From: Hymenolepis diminuta
Taxonomy: Eukaryota > Platyhelminthes > Cestoda > Cyclophyllidea > Hymenolepididae
Direction of reading: 5' to 3'
Assembly: GCA_900708905.1 (NCBI GenBank)
Contig: CAADRB010000072.1
Location: 433,621-497,620 of the forward strand
Length of the DNA: 64,000 bases
The position numbers and the translations under genes were made by a program. Numbering within the stretch: the first letter of the stretch is position 1; each line of letters starts with the position of its first letter. A model generated the notes under the pieces. The model ran no database searches, had not been told where the DNA came from, and was given only the letters and a program-made list of their open reading frames with translations. Below are positions 25,838 through 38,066 of the stretch, in pieces.

Positions 25838-27271
25838 CAAACAAAGCGTTATCCAATCATCATTAAAAATAAAGAATCAAAATTTAAAAATCGATTTAAA
25901 TTACTTCAGCATGAAAATGAAGCAGTGGTTTGCGAAATGTCGCATCAAATTTCAGCGGCAATTATATTAACATAATTAAGGCTGAATTAATATTCATATG
26001 CTCCCGAATGCGAATCAAGGTTTAGAGATAATGAAGATCGGATACAGAAGTCTGCAAATTAAAATTGAGGGAACTCATTATCATACTACTCTGATTTTTA
26101 CCGAAAGAGACATACTATTAATAAGAATTTAAAAGATTAAATTGAATAAATATAAGACCTTTAGTAATACTTTTTAGTATACTTGAATCAAAGTTAGCTA
26201 AAATCTTAGAAATCAACGTGAACTCCTTTAACGGAAGTAAAGCTACTTCTGTTTACCTTTAGTATGTGGAATTAACACATACGAGGCTCGAATTAATTAT
26301 TCTTGGAACGATATTCCTCTGTGTATGAAGAGAACGGATAGGGGGTATCCCTTGTAAATAAAAGAAGCAAAGGAAATGTAAGAAATTGCAGAGGGATTAT
26401 AGCAAATTGTAAGAGCTAACAATGGCGGATAGGGGTTTTGAGCCACTGGGATATCAAGACATCAACGGGGCTTCATGGATGAAAAACTGAGGTATTGTTA
26501 TAGAGAATGCGAATAAAAAGTAATTCTGGAAAGGCATAGACTCATTCTTCAGGATTAGCAAAAGGATTTATAAGAATTGATATTATTGTCCGCATTTAAA
26601 ATACTATCATGAAGTCCATATGATTTAAATTTAATTTATTTTCATTCGCTTGATTAAATGGCTTGGCAAAAATTTGTTTAATTTCTAAGTTTTTTAAATT
26701 GAATCCTTTAAATATTCTATTAAACCTTAACGCTTACATAATCCGTTCCAAATTGCAATTCCAAATGTATTAAATTCGTAAATTCTATTGCAAGAAGTTT
26801 GATAAATTCTTGATACCTGATAGTCCCAACAAAATGATATTATAATTAATTAATATTAAATTTTTAAAGAGTTTTGCACTTTTAATAGGTTTATCAGCCC
26901 TATTTCCAGTCATTAATGATGTCCCCTCATTATAGACACATTTCCCTTTAATCAGCAAACATTGTTATACAGATTTCTTAAGCCATTCTAATGGATGTTG
27001 TCAAACCCATTTCTCAGAATTGAATCAGTGTAAATGATATGGAGAATTTATGTCTTGCCAGCTATCTCCAGAAAGAGTTGGGCAAGATTACTCAAATATT
27101 AATTTGGAAATTAAAATTAAACTCCACTTAAACATTGGTGTTCCAGTTTTTAATGTTAAATAGTGTTAGAACATTTTTATCTCTGATTTTATTGCAGCGC
27201 TTATTCATAATCTTATTTTTAAATAAAATTTCTCGTAATTTGAGATATCTCAAGGTAATTTTCAATGGCCT

Positions 27272-28194
27272 TTAAGTAAACGACGCTTGAAATGCATTTT
27301 CTTCCGTAACAGCAGTCGTGTTTGAGGTTATGTACTGATAAGTGGCAACTATATATATGGCAACCGACCCACCAGTGCCTCGTCTCACTTTCATTTGCAA
27401 AGGATCGATGACACCAAAAATCCTTCCGCGCACTTTTTTCCTTTTACACACCTCCTTAGTGGTTCGATAATGTGGTGACCTTTTAGCTAAAACTTTACCA
27501 CTCATTTGTCTCTTGCTGAACCCATTTAGCATAATTCCTCAGGCTCTGTTTAGAGCGGTTTTTAATCTGTTATTACCCACCTTAGGATAGATAATTTCAG
27601 ATAAACCGTACAAAATGACATGTTCAATAAATGTTTTCAAAATCTTTGCTCGAGTTTTAATCAATAACATTTTCCATTTCAGAATCGCTCTGAGTCTTTT
27701 GGCCTTTACGATATTTATTTTTCAATGAAGATCCGCTCCACTTGATTAATTCAGGTTTTAAACTATTCACTCTAGGGCCTTTGGAAGATTTCAGTCGGTT
27801 CTTTTGGAGTAAGTTTCAAATTTCTTGGTAATTCTAAAGTATTTTTTACACATTTCAGTAGACGTTGTCCAGGATTTGAATAAAACTGCATACTGTTTAG
27901 CAGAGGGCTTGAGATAAACGGCAATATTGTTTAGCTTAGGAACTATCCACTTTTGAGCATTAGCTATCACTGTCTTTTTTGAGTTCATTTACAGCTAGTA
28001 GCTCTAGAAATTTCTCCATTTCAATCTCCACATGATTTACTTTTGCTTCAATATTTGTGAATTAACTCTACTCCTACTTTCCTGATAGTCAGAGTAAGAT
28101 TGTGGTAACTGATCACATGACCACTGACTGTAAACAAGCTTAATAGGCGTAATGCTTCTTTTATGAAATCTATCTGCGGAGTTTGTGAAGCATC
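27272..28194 (-). pseudogene. Possible continuation of a decayed LINE (linker region)
   Basis: Lys/Arg-rich minus-strand frames at 27272-27532 and 27791-27988 follow the endonuclease remnant in the right order and orientation for the linker before a reverse transcriptase. No diagnostic motif is visible, so the assignment is contextual. Confidence 0.3.
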
Positions 28195-28560
28195 CTAATA
28201 CACTTGCTTAACTCCTGTGAGCATCAAGACCGAGGCGACAGTTGAAATTATCCATGATAACGACAATATCGAATTTTGGCCTAATGTCTCCCAATAACCT
28301 GTAAAATTGTCTATAACAAGTTCCTTTCTCCAGGAGTTGGGGTGGACCATCAGATGGATCATAACAGTGGATAACACAAAGAAAAATATTACCAACTTTA
28401 ATTATGATAGTAGCCAACATGTTCGAGAAAGGCTTAATTCTTGGAATTAGAGTTGTGAGACATTAATGGCGATGATGGCGACACCAATCGGGAATGATTT
28501 CCTTATTTGTCCAGAATTATACGTAGTAACTGTTAGGGTCGGCTCTTCTTCGTAGGATAC
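28195..28560 (-). pseudogene. Non-LTR retrotransposon endonuclease fragment
   Basis: Minus-strand frames read PIGVAIIAINVSQ, then FLCVIHCYDPSDGPP, FYRLLGDIRPKFDIVVIMDNFNCRLG. This is the APE-type endonuclease pattern GVAI...I-CYAPT...FY--L---------MGDFNA-(V/L)G. The catalytic GDFNA box has become MDNFNC and the frame is broken by stops and shifts. The element type (RTE/CR1-like) is inferred from spacing only. Confidence 0.68.
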
Positions 28561-29029
28561 CGTAGCAGATTCTTAGATCCCTTATTTACAAATAAAAAAC
28601 AACCCAAACCATCATGTCAAAACAAGATCCACGTTTTCGTATTGAGAAGTTGATTTATATTATGTGGCATTTACAACCATGATGTAAATAAATTAGTTCG
28701 AACGAAAAGGAATTAAAAGGTAAAAAATAAAGAATCGTACACAAAAGAATTATGTTGGGGAAATATTATTTTCTTTTATGTAGCAGTAACACAAGGAATA
28801 ATTATAGTCCTTGAAATTTGTGCTATTTTCGTTTCCACTATCGCTGCTAACGCATGGGCTGAAAAGTCCCGGGCCTAACACATAGATGGCGCCTGTTTTA
28901 TTGCAGTCACCTTTTTTTTCAGTTAATACCAACCTTCAAAAGACAGCTGTTACAATTTCAGGATATTCTATTCATTAGTTTGTGAGCTATTGTGCTAAGA
29001 GTGACGCTACTTTTGTTATTTTCAAAACA

Positions 29030-30284
29030 ATGCATCAAAAACAATTTCGGGTTTTAATATTACACTGCTTCTTGATGGGAAAAATAACGTTCAAGCGAAG
29101 CAATGGCTTGAAAAGTGTTATGGGGACTCCGCTCCATCAGAAACAACAGTAAAATGTTGGTTTGCTGACTTCAAACGTGGTTGTAGAGACACCGATGATG
29201 CAGAACGCAGTGGACGTCCAAATGAGGCGGTAACACCAGAAAACATTTAAAAAATCCACAAAATCGTTTTGAATGATNNAAAAGTGAAGTTGCGTGAGTT
29301 AGCTGACATCGTAAAGATATGAAAAGAACGTGTTGGTTTTATATTGCATGAGCATTTGACTATGAGAAAGCNNNNNNNNNNNNNNNNNNNNNNNNNNNNN
29401 NNNNNNNNNNNNNNNNNNNNNNNNNNNNNNNNNNNNNNNNNNNNNNNNNNNNNNNNNNNNNNNNNNNNNNNNNNNNNNNNNNNNNNNNNNNNNNNNNNNN
29501 NNNNNNNNNNNNNNNNNNNNNNNNNNNNNNNNNNNNNNNNNNNNNNNNNNNNNNNNNNNNNNNNNNNNNNNNNNNNNNNNNNNNNNNNNNNNNNNNNNNN
29601 NNNNNNNNNNNNNNNNNNNNNNNNNNNNNNNNNNNNNNNNNNNNNNNNNNNNNNNNNNNNNNNNNNNNNNNNNNNNNNNNNNNNNNNNNNNNNNNNNNNN
29701 NTGTGACAATGGATGAAACATGGATCCATCACTTCACTCAGGAATCAAAACGATCGTTATCTGAGTGTCATCTGAGTGGACAGCAACTGGTGAACCTCGT
29801 CCAAAGCACTCGAAAACACAACAATCGGCTGGAAAGGTTATGGCCTCGGTATTTTGGGATGTCCGTGATGTAATATTCATCGACTATATTGAGAAAGGGA
29901 ATATCATTAACAGTGAATATTGAAGCGTTTGAGGGTCGAAATTGCAAAAAAACGACAGCAAATGGCAAAAAAATTTTGTTTCATCAAGACAACTCACCGT
30001 GTGACAAGTCAATCAAAACAATGATAAAACTACATGAATTGAACTTCGAATTGCCCCCACATCCACCGTATTCGCCAAATTTGGCTCTCAGCGACTACTG
30101 GATGTTCGCAGACCTGAAAAAAATGCTCGCCAGTAAGAAATTTGGCACGAATGAAGAGGTTATCACTGAAACTGAGGCCTATTTTGAGGCAAAAGAAAAA
30201 TCGTTCTACAAAAGTGGTATTGAAATGTTAGAGCGGTACTGAAATGATTGCGTTGCTCTTGATGGAGATTACGTTGATGAATAA
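29030..30284 (+). pseudogene. Mariner transposase, disrupted
   Basis: Translation from ATG at 29030 starts MHQKQFRVLILHCF and continues with the helix-turn-helix region (KCWFADFKRG, SGRPNEAVTPENI). There is an in-frame TAA after PENI and a TGA before KERVGF. After the gap come TMDETW (first Asp), a small frameshift, KVMASVFWD, another stop/shift after NSEY, then LFHQDNSPC (second Asp) and SPNLALSDY (third Asp). Exactly 34 residues separate the last two Asp, giving the mariner DD34D spacing. The C-terminal region ends at GDYVDE-stop. The catalytic Asp residues survive, but stops and shifts make it nonfunctional. The usual SPDLAPSDY is altered to SPNLALSDY. Confidence 0.93.
29372..29701. other. 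Assembly gap (330 N)
   Basis: Run of N inside the mariner transposase; two further N at 29279-29280. By the usual mariner layout about 120-130 nt should be missing here, so the gap length is either arbitrary or hides an extra insertion. Confidence 0.98.
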
Positions 30285-32283
30285 AGCTAATTTTGAACCA
30301 AAAAAACTGTGTTTTCTTTGTTAGGCCCAGGACTCTTCAGCCCATGTGTAAGATGGAATTTTCGATTAGACAGATGATGTATGCTATTCGGCAGCTTTAT
30401 TTCATTGCGGATAGAGCTAACATTCCAGAGCCCAAACTTCAGGACCTCGCCCCTAAATTCCTAATCTGCCTGATTATAATATCAGTAAATTCGCTTAACT
30501 TTTCGTTATTCATGACCATATCCATGTGTTCAGAATTGATCTACCAGTGGGTCAAGTTGAGCGGTTAGTCATACCGTTCTCGGTACAGGTGAAAGTCATC
30601 GTGCACCTCTTGTTAAACCCCAAGCTACGAAAATTTAAATCCCAACCTACAAATAGTTGGATTATAAGCACAGGCCACTACACCCTGCCAGAAAGGTGGG
30701 AGTATTCTTTTTATTTAAAAGCTGGAAGATAGAAAACAGACGATAAAAATTACATTGGCATTTAGTTGCAGTCATAAATTCGACAAATTGCATATCACTT
30801 TAGCATGCCGTAGATTTGAGAATTGCTACAAACCAAAAGGCTATTTCTTCGCGAACCGATCGAAGGACATTTGTTGATACAACACTCGTGAGAAGACAAC
30901 TAGAATGGAAAGAAAAACAAGACTAACAAATTTGAACGAGATATCCTACTACGGAATATCACTGAAGATTTATTCCAACCAGTGCAGACGCATTATTTTA
31001 CTAGCAGAGTCGTTTAGACTCAAACAGTTTTCATCCCATAACATGAAAAAATGAAAAGGAGTCAGCGGGATGCCCAAAGAGAAGGTAGAAAGAAGATTGT
31101 TATTTATGGTTAACATTCAAACAGGTATGACCACAATAGCATTGAGATCATACTGGATTCAAATTAGCTGAACGGTAGCTTAGGAGAAACATCAAAACCA
31201 TGTAATGTAGATGGTACATCCAACACTCGACTTAGAGCAACGCCACTGATTCTTACTAAGTTTAACTCCTGGTCATGAGCAAGACTTGAGCTTATTGAAA
31301 AAAACTTATTTCGATAGAAGGGGAGGCTGAGTAAATCATGAGTTCTTCATTCTTCCCTGGAATGAACGCAGATGCTCACATTTATCCTACAATTGCAAAA
31401 TTTGGTCAGCTGAATGACTCAGGCCTAGAGAGTGCGGTTGATCCACTTCTTAAACTAAACGAAAATTATTTATTTTAAGTCAATATGCACATTGGAAGCT
31501 GGCCAATCCAGCGGACTTGTCAGTGACAGTACGGAAGCACATATGAAAGCATAAAGGTAACGACAGATGAACGAATGGAAAAGCCAGGGTGTCGAGATAT
31601 ACATGCTGAAATAAAGAGAGGATTGGGGTCGTAAAGCAATATGGTCACTTCCTCATAATCGTTTTAATCCTTATGATCTTTGATCATTATTTCCGTTTTC
31701 ATAATCTTATAGACTTAATGTCCTTTTATATTGATTTACCCTATCAATAGAATACTCTCTAAAAGATTTTTTAAATACGTTTTGGTACAAAATCGGGAAA
31801 TTGAAATAGTGGAAAAATATTAAATATGAATACAAAAAAATGTGGGAAATTGCGACATGTTTATCAAATTTCCTACACATGACAGTCAAGAATAAAATGT
31901 ACTGTAGAAATAAAGAGAATAAGTAGCCAACATTTATATAAAGAATAAATCTCCACGCCTCCTAAATGAATATAGACATTCCCAACGGAAATAAAATACA
32001 ATAAAATTGATAGATAAAAAATAATCATCCCATAAACAGAGACATTACGTTATTTAAGGAATAAATCTCCTACAGGGCAGAAATCTCGAAATATAATTTA
32101 ATAAAATAAATAAAGAAACTCGCTATTTAACTTATTGCCGCATAGTATTTATTAATTGAAATTAAAATCTGCTAGGCATTTTTGGAGGAATTAAGAGTAA
32201 AATCTCTACTTTAACATATCACACAAAATTGAACGACCGTAGACGCAAATAATTTTCCATCGGCAAGGTCATTTCGCGCGGAA

Positions 32284-33313
32284 ATGATATCTCCGGCTTT
32301 TGTAGGGTATTTTCCGAAATCGAGTGATATTTTGCAACGTGACTTTGAAAGATTAAGGAATGAACTGAGGCCGGAAGTGATTGATATTAAAAAGGAAAAT
32401 AACAAAATTGTCATACTTCTTCCTGCTTTATCCTCCAAGGCGATTCCGAGAAGTCTTAAACATTTTATCTTATTTTTTAGTCCAAGCATTTTACGCAGAT
32501 GGCATGGTTGAACCAGAAGTCTTTTTGAATAATTCAGATTACTCTAGCTACAATTCGTTGGATTATCGGGTGAGTATTTGTGTAACGATCTTATAATTAT
32601 TATACTCAGGATATATTAGCTGAATGCAATGATATTCTAATATCTTCAATAAAAGGAGAGTTTCGGAAGGATCTGCTTAAATTCTTACAAATTCCTAAAA
32701 TATCCAATAGTATCTTAAGCTTCCTACTTAAGAGAACTGAAGGCTCATCGCTCAAAGTACTTGATAATCAGGTTGGTGTTTCTTTATTTAAACATTTCAG
32801 ATTATTGTGTACGACTATACGAAAAAAATGAGGGCTTATTACGAGTTCAATAGCAACAATCAGGGGTCGCTAATAATTTCAAATGGGTATGTTATTTTAT
32901 ATATATAATATGGAGCTGCTTAGCTCAAAACAACATCAAAAGACATTCACTCTAACCACCGATTCTGTCGATCTTGAAGAATTAGCAACTGGCCTTCGAA
33001 AGCATATTTCAGATGTGCTGACAAGTTTCAATGATTTCATTCAACTCTTAACACATTTCTACCCTACAGAGTACATTTCTGACGATTTCACCGAAGCCAG
33101 ATACAGTCAGGATGGCGTAAGCTTTACGGGTAAGAACTAGCAGTTTAATTTTAGGATGATTTTTTGCCTTTTATAGTTTCTCTTATGGAGGACACTGGTT
33201 CTATTCGCTTATCAACCCCTGTCAGAACGGAAACTCATCCGTTATTAAATTCGTCTGTTGAGGAATTGATTGCGAAAATAGATTATATTTGCAAACCTAT
33301 TCTTGATCTTTGA
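32284..33313 (+). CDS. Unrecognised six-exon gene with tiny introns
   Basis: Proposed exons are 32284-32452, 32481-32569, 32610-32771, 32801-32886, 32924-33129 and 33177-33313. Introns measure 28, 40, 29, 37 and 47 nt, all GT-AG. Exons total 849 nt, giving 282 residues plus TGA, so every junction keeps frame. The protein is soluble-looking, with charged helical stretches (SSDILQRDFERLRNELRPE), a middle DYTKKMRAYYEF segment and a C-terminal EELIAKIDYICKPILDL helix. No signal peptide or membrane segment is seen. The frame stays open upstream of the ATG to a TGA at 32230, so an extra 5' exon cannot be excluded. AATAAA sits at 33319, almost on the stop. I do not recognise the family and assign no function. 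Confidence 0.75.
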
Positions 33314-33318
33314 AGGAG

Positions 33319-33324
33319 AATAAA
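33319..33324 (+). promoter_or_regulatory. Poly(A) signal of the unknown six-exon gene
   Basis: AATAAA starts 6 nt after the TGA stop at 33311-33313, implying a very short 3' UTR. Confidence 0.6.
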
Positions 33325-34409
33325 CTATTCTGAAAATTCTTATAATTATTTTATTCATGTATTAGTAGTTCTGACACGTAACTATGCGATTCTATAATTA
33401 GTTACTTAAATCTGATCACTTGTATCGCTGAAATTCAATTGGTTGTCGGCTCACTTGTTTCGGTTTGCTGTGATTGTCACTCTTCAATTTAGAAATCATG
33501 CGTTTAAACTTCCAGTGTTCTTCGTTTTTCATGTTTGTCAAAACTAGATATTGTCGGTGGGTCATTTTTTATAATTATATTTTACCTCAAGTCGGTTGTA
33601 CGTAAGCTTATATCGATTAAGTAATTACTTTAACATACCAGCTAGAGAATTTTGACTCATTTTAAGATCAATTAATGCATAAATATCGTACACATTTGCC
33701 GTATCCTGTGGAAAATTGGAAGATCCGAATAAACAAGTGATGACAGGGGTAGGCACATTCCTACAAATCGACGTAAAGTTTGAGGTCCCATTGGTTGTTA
33801 TTCACTAGCATACCACTAAAATAAGAACAGTTCTACGCAGAACCAACAATTGCCTACTACTTGAGCATCATTAAAACCAGAACTCTTTCAAATGATCGAT
33901 GAATGCGGCAGGAACTTAGGGAAAGAGTTTAAGAGAATCTCTCTTCTCACGAATATGCCTATCTGTGGTGCTACTTTCCGAATAGACTGAAAGATGACTC
34001 TATGCATTTCCAAAATTACCCTTTATTCGCATCCCTTCGTGGTTTCTCGACCACGAAGCCATATGTCCTATATGTTCCTATAACTCAAATTCCTATCTGT
34101 CAAATCAAGACAAATTCTTCTTTATCTCTAACTCTTTCGTTGCATTTGAAAGTACATCTGCGCTCATACCTCACGCAAGTCTTTGCTCAAATGACTCACA
34201 TGAACGGTCTTTGTATTCTACTAAGACAAACAGGCAGACACACGCTTGTCATACACCTGCTCCCACGCTGTTCCCTCATCGCCTTTGTGCCTTACCTCTC
34301 TTATCCGCTTGAATCCTCATTGTGGCTTGATCGATACATTTTGGCCAAAACGGCTCTTGATCTTCTGCTCAAGAACCGGCATTAGATGTCAGGCGTTAGT
34401 TGTTACCCT

Positions 34410-34790
34410 AACTCCAGCAGGACTCGCCCTGAATCCGATGTCTATGTTAACCCTGAAACGCTTATATGTGGCGTTTCAACCATTCTTAACTTTTATGAGA
34501 CTTTCAACAAGCGAAAATTGAGCACTTCTAGGTCTTGGTGATCATTGTGTCTGAGGAACAGGGATCTTGACAATAGTGCAGGAAAATTTCTTGCCCCTAT
34601 GCAAACATTTGCATATAATTGGTTGCTTTGTAAAGCACTGTTTTCACTTGGATTACCTTGAGGTGGGTATTTTAGAGACAGGAATAGACCTTGTTGACTG
34701 TTTTAGCTATGATAACCAGTCTTAATAAATTCGTCCTAGCAATTGCTGTGTCCATGCTTTCTATTTGGCTGTCTTGATAACCGATAATTG
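34410..34790 (+). repeat. Interspersed repeat family D, copy 2
   Basis: Shares with 52900-53260 a block reading GACTCGCCCTGAA or GGCTCGCACTGAA, then GCGTTTCAA-CATTCT and ACTTTTATGAGA-like sequence. About 200 bp later comes the TTGTTGACTGTTTTAGC block. Highly diverged, so the boundaries are approximate. Confidence 0.45.
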
Positions 34791-36800
34791 AAAGGAAGAA
34801 TTAGGGTAACAGAACTTGAAAGAATTTTCATAGCAGCTCAAAGGCGAAGTCTTCTTCGTTGGAGTTTGGCTGCAGGATTTCCTCGAGGAATCTGCTGAAC
34901 TAGGCGAGGAGAAGGTAGAAGTACTTAAACTCAGGTTAGTTAATTTTCTTAGCATTTAATAAAACATCTTTTCACATGACGGATCTGATCAACGACTTTT
35001 TCGTCCTTTCAAAATTGGAAATAAGGGCAAGTTACAACCACATATCTTAGGTTAATAACAGAGCTCTTGCTAGATATTTTTCGCACACCCCGAGATGAGG
35101 CATTATTCTGTGGCTTTGAGTAAGTTGCCCGCACCCTGGCTGACTGGTATTACTATTCGGTAGAATATTTGTTTTCAAAGTGTGTAAAGTAAATAAGACG
35201 CAGTTATTGTCGCAACTAAAGGAAAAATGTAAGATCAATGGATGGCCAACAGCGGGATTTTTTAGTCATTTTGATTTGATGATCTCCAGGAAAAATTATT
35301 TCTTTTTGTGTTTGAAAACTCACAGTAAATAGAAAAAATGTTCAGTGATTGAAGCCACTCGTCACATCAAAAAATGAAAGCAAAGACCGCTTCAGCATGT
35401 CATATGTAAATTGACTAATAGCAGTTGACAAAGGCTACTCTTGCTTGATTAAGAACCGAACCCAGGGGTCGAACAAGCCTTAATTTGAAGATTATTCTCT
35501 GTTTGTTTTCCAAAAAACTGTTTCGAATCACAATCCTGTAAAAGTACATCAATTTTTGTCCATGCCGTCGCAGTGACGTCTTTACGTCCCTTTGACTCAA
35601 ATTTCACTTAATTGTCATTATTGATCAATTCTCAATAATCTTGGACTGCTCCGTTTTATTTACAAGTGCATCCACACTCATCTTAGCTGTCTTGGTTTTA
35701 TGCGCATTCGCTAATGCCAGTACAGTTACCAAGCTCCCTCTCTCTTTGTCTCGTCTTTGCCTATCTCATCTCCTCTTACTATTTCGGACTTTAGTAGTGG
35801 GTGTAAAATATATTTTTCCTACTCACAAATCTTGACATTCTTAACTACGTGATCTTTTGTCGTTTGTTGTAAGTCAAGCTTATAAAATTTGGAGACTTGA
35901 ATTAGCTCCAACAGACTCAAGGTAATCTATTTGCATACTATTGATATACAAAGTGTTGATAAAGTGTAAGATAAGAGAAACACGGGCAAGAGAGAGCACT
36001 GTGTGCAAGTGTTGCGATTAATTATTTTTGGCAAGCTAGATGGTGACGTATCCACAAGGATAATTAGGAAAGCATGTGATAGGCAATAAAATTTTGGTAG
36101 GATGATTATGGAATTTAAGTTAGAATCTTGAATATTAGCACCGTTAATCGTTTAAAAAGCCTGGTTTGAAACAAGCCTCATGGATTATGGTCACTACAGT
36201 CATGGTAAGTATACAGTCAATAGATATCTAAACATTTATAAGCCCCAATGCGCTAGAAGATGGTTCACAACCTTGCTAAACCACAATGAAGCACATACAT
36301 ACACGCAGAGTGGACCAATGGGGAAGCAGAACTGAGAGTTTAGTGTGGCTTGATCATGCTATCGCTCCTGGTAGAAATTTTTGGGTCATAGACAAAATGG
36401 CTACTACCTCTCACCATTTGTACATTTTGCTTCTTGGTCCTTAAGTTCATCTTTCCTGCATTTTAGAATTTACGTTCCTTCACATTTATTTGTCTATTTT
36501 ATGTGATATGTCATAATAGAAATCTGCTTTATCCACGCTTCCTATAATTTACCCGGAAGCCGACGAAAACAAAGCTCAAACCAGGAAAATGGTTTTTGTT
36601 TCTAAGTCGTCCATCGTCCTAATCAGTAAGTTGGTGCTCATGACAGCTTAACAGTTATTCGGAACATAAACTGTTATCAACCTGCAATGTTTTATGCTCC
36701 AAACTTCAATAACATGAAGATTGCTTGTATTAATTCGTATGTAGTCTTGGCTGAGGTAATAACGTGACTTGGAGAAACTATACTTCTTTCATCTCCACCT

Positions 36801-37108
36801 CTGCTATAGCTGGCGGATGTCTTTTAAAACCTGACGATTAGAAATGAGTGACTGGCGATAAGATCTTCACTACTGTGTCCACAAGTGGTTCCGCTGTGTT
36901 GCGTGTTTGCACAGATGTCAATCATCGTTCCGAGACACCGATAACAAGACATGATTGACGTCTAACGAAGAAATGTTTTGTATATATTACCTAATTTACT
37001 TATTAATAAATTAAGGGTGGCTTGTCAGCCAACTCCGAACTGATCTGACGACATGAGTGACTTGACTTGTACTATCTATCCGATAGATCCTCTACTAACG
37101 ATATTACA
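36801..37108 (+). repeat. LTR-like repeat family 3 (B), copy 1
   Basis: Collinear with 58494-58829 and in part with 46930-47172. Shared blocks are GACGATTAGAAATGA, TAAGATCTTCACTAC, GTCCACA, GAGAC, AAGACATGATTGACGTC, AACGAAGAAATGTTTTGTATAT and CCGAACTGATCTG. A TATA-like element after a TGACGTC motif suggests promoter-bearing LTR sequence. No target duplication found. Confidence 0.6.
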
Positions 37109-38066
37109 CTTTCTGAGTCTGATTCAACCGTAACTAGAAAAGTCTAGTGGGCGGATAGATCACATGAGAAATTGGACTTCCAAGCATTATAAAAGTGTAA
37201 AAGCCGTACAAAATTATAAGATTAAGAATGAGTCACATCTTACAGGGCGTCTCTCAGTTTTTGTTCTAGGCCAAATTCTGTTCGTATCCCTTTCCAAACC
37301 TTTATAATAAACAGAAAATTCCAACATGCGTCAGCTAATTAATGGTATCTTAAAGCCTCTAAGTTTTATCTACCGATTAATGAGCATCCCACCATGTATA
37401 TTTATCTTAAACTGAGAGATAGACTAAATGGCTAATAGCAAGTTACAAGACACCCTAGGAACTCCTTGTTAAATACTCAATTTGCTCAAGTGGCATATTT
37501 CAGTATTATGAGAGATTCAAAGTAGTTACGGCTTAATCTTGATAGTGTTAATTCCAATGATTACATAGATTTTCTCTGATTATACTGTTTGAATTAGCTA
37601 TCTTTATACTGCTGATGTAAATGATAATTAAGTATTTTATAAGTACTATAAAAGATCATATGTACTTTGAATGCAATTTATGACGCCAATAATTGTTATC
37701 TTAGATCCACGCGAAATTGCAATATTCATTTGGAAATATGCTAATAAAATACAGTATATTTATGTTAAAAAGGTGGTAATTATCAAGAAAATTATATAAT
37801 AACGAATTAAACTAAATAGAAACTAATGACAGTAAATTTAATAACTCTAATTTAACCAATATTTAAATCTGAATGTGAATAACAGGATAGAACGCTAAAA
37901 ATGTATGTGAACATAATTCAGATTTCCAGTCTGTCATATTTTGTTTAAAGTTTTGTGAAAATTATTTTCTTATTTTACCAAACTTTAATAACATTTACAT
38001 AAATCGAAATATTGTCTTTGAATACCCTCTAAAATTGTTGGAAGCATTAAACAGTTGTATGCGGGG

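Larger units (their letters stand above)
28850..30348 (+). mobile_element. Mariner element, inactive, with ITRs
   Basis: Tc1/mariner DNA transposon. The left inverted repeat (about 28853-28879, CATGGGCTGAAAAGTCCC then GGGCCTAAC) pairs with the right one (30320-30346), with two mismatches over about 27 bp. TA dinucleotides flank near 28848 and 30349, as expected for TA-target insertion. The interior encodes an irritans-like mariner transposase with premature stops. A run of 330 N (29372-29701) interrupts it. Confidence 0.93.
33330..38040. other. Intergenic stretch, 4.7 kb
   Basis: Open frames at 34002-34521 and 35641-35835 are low-complexity and have no splice partners or motifs. Repeats at 34410-34790 and 36801-37108 are listed separately. 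Nothing else is recognisable. Confidence 0.5.

Noticed and set aside
29247..29732. Long frames across the N run
   Set aside because: The length comes from N codons only; the real content is mariner transposase.
34002..34521. Overlapping plus-strand open frames of 127 and 91 codons
   Set aside because: Composition is low-complexity (Leu/Ser/Thr/Pro-rich), there is no motif or splice partner, and the end overlaps a diverged interspersed repeat.
35641..35835. Frame with an apparent hydrophobic signal-like start
   Set aside because: It starts at TTG, is only 64 codons, and has no downstream exon or homology that I can name.
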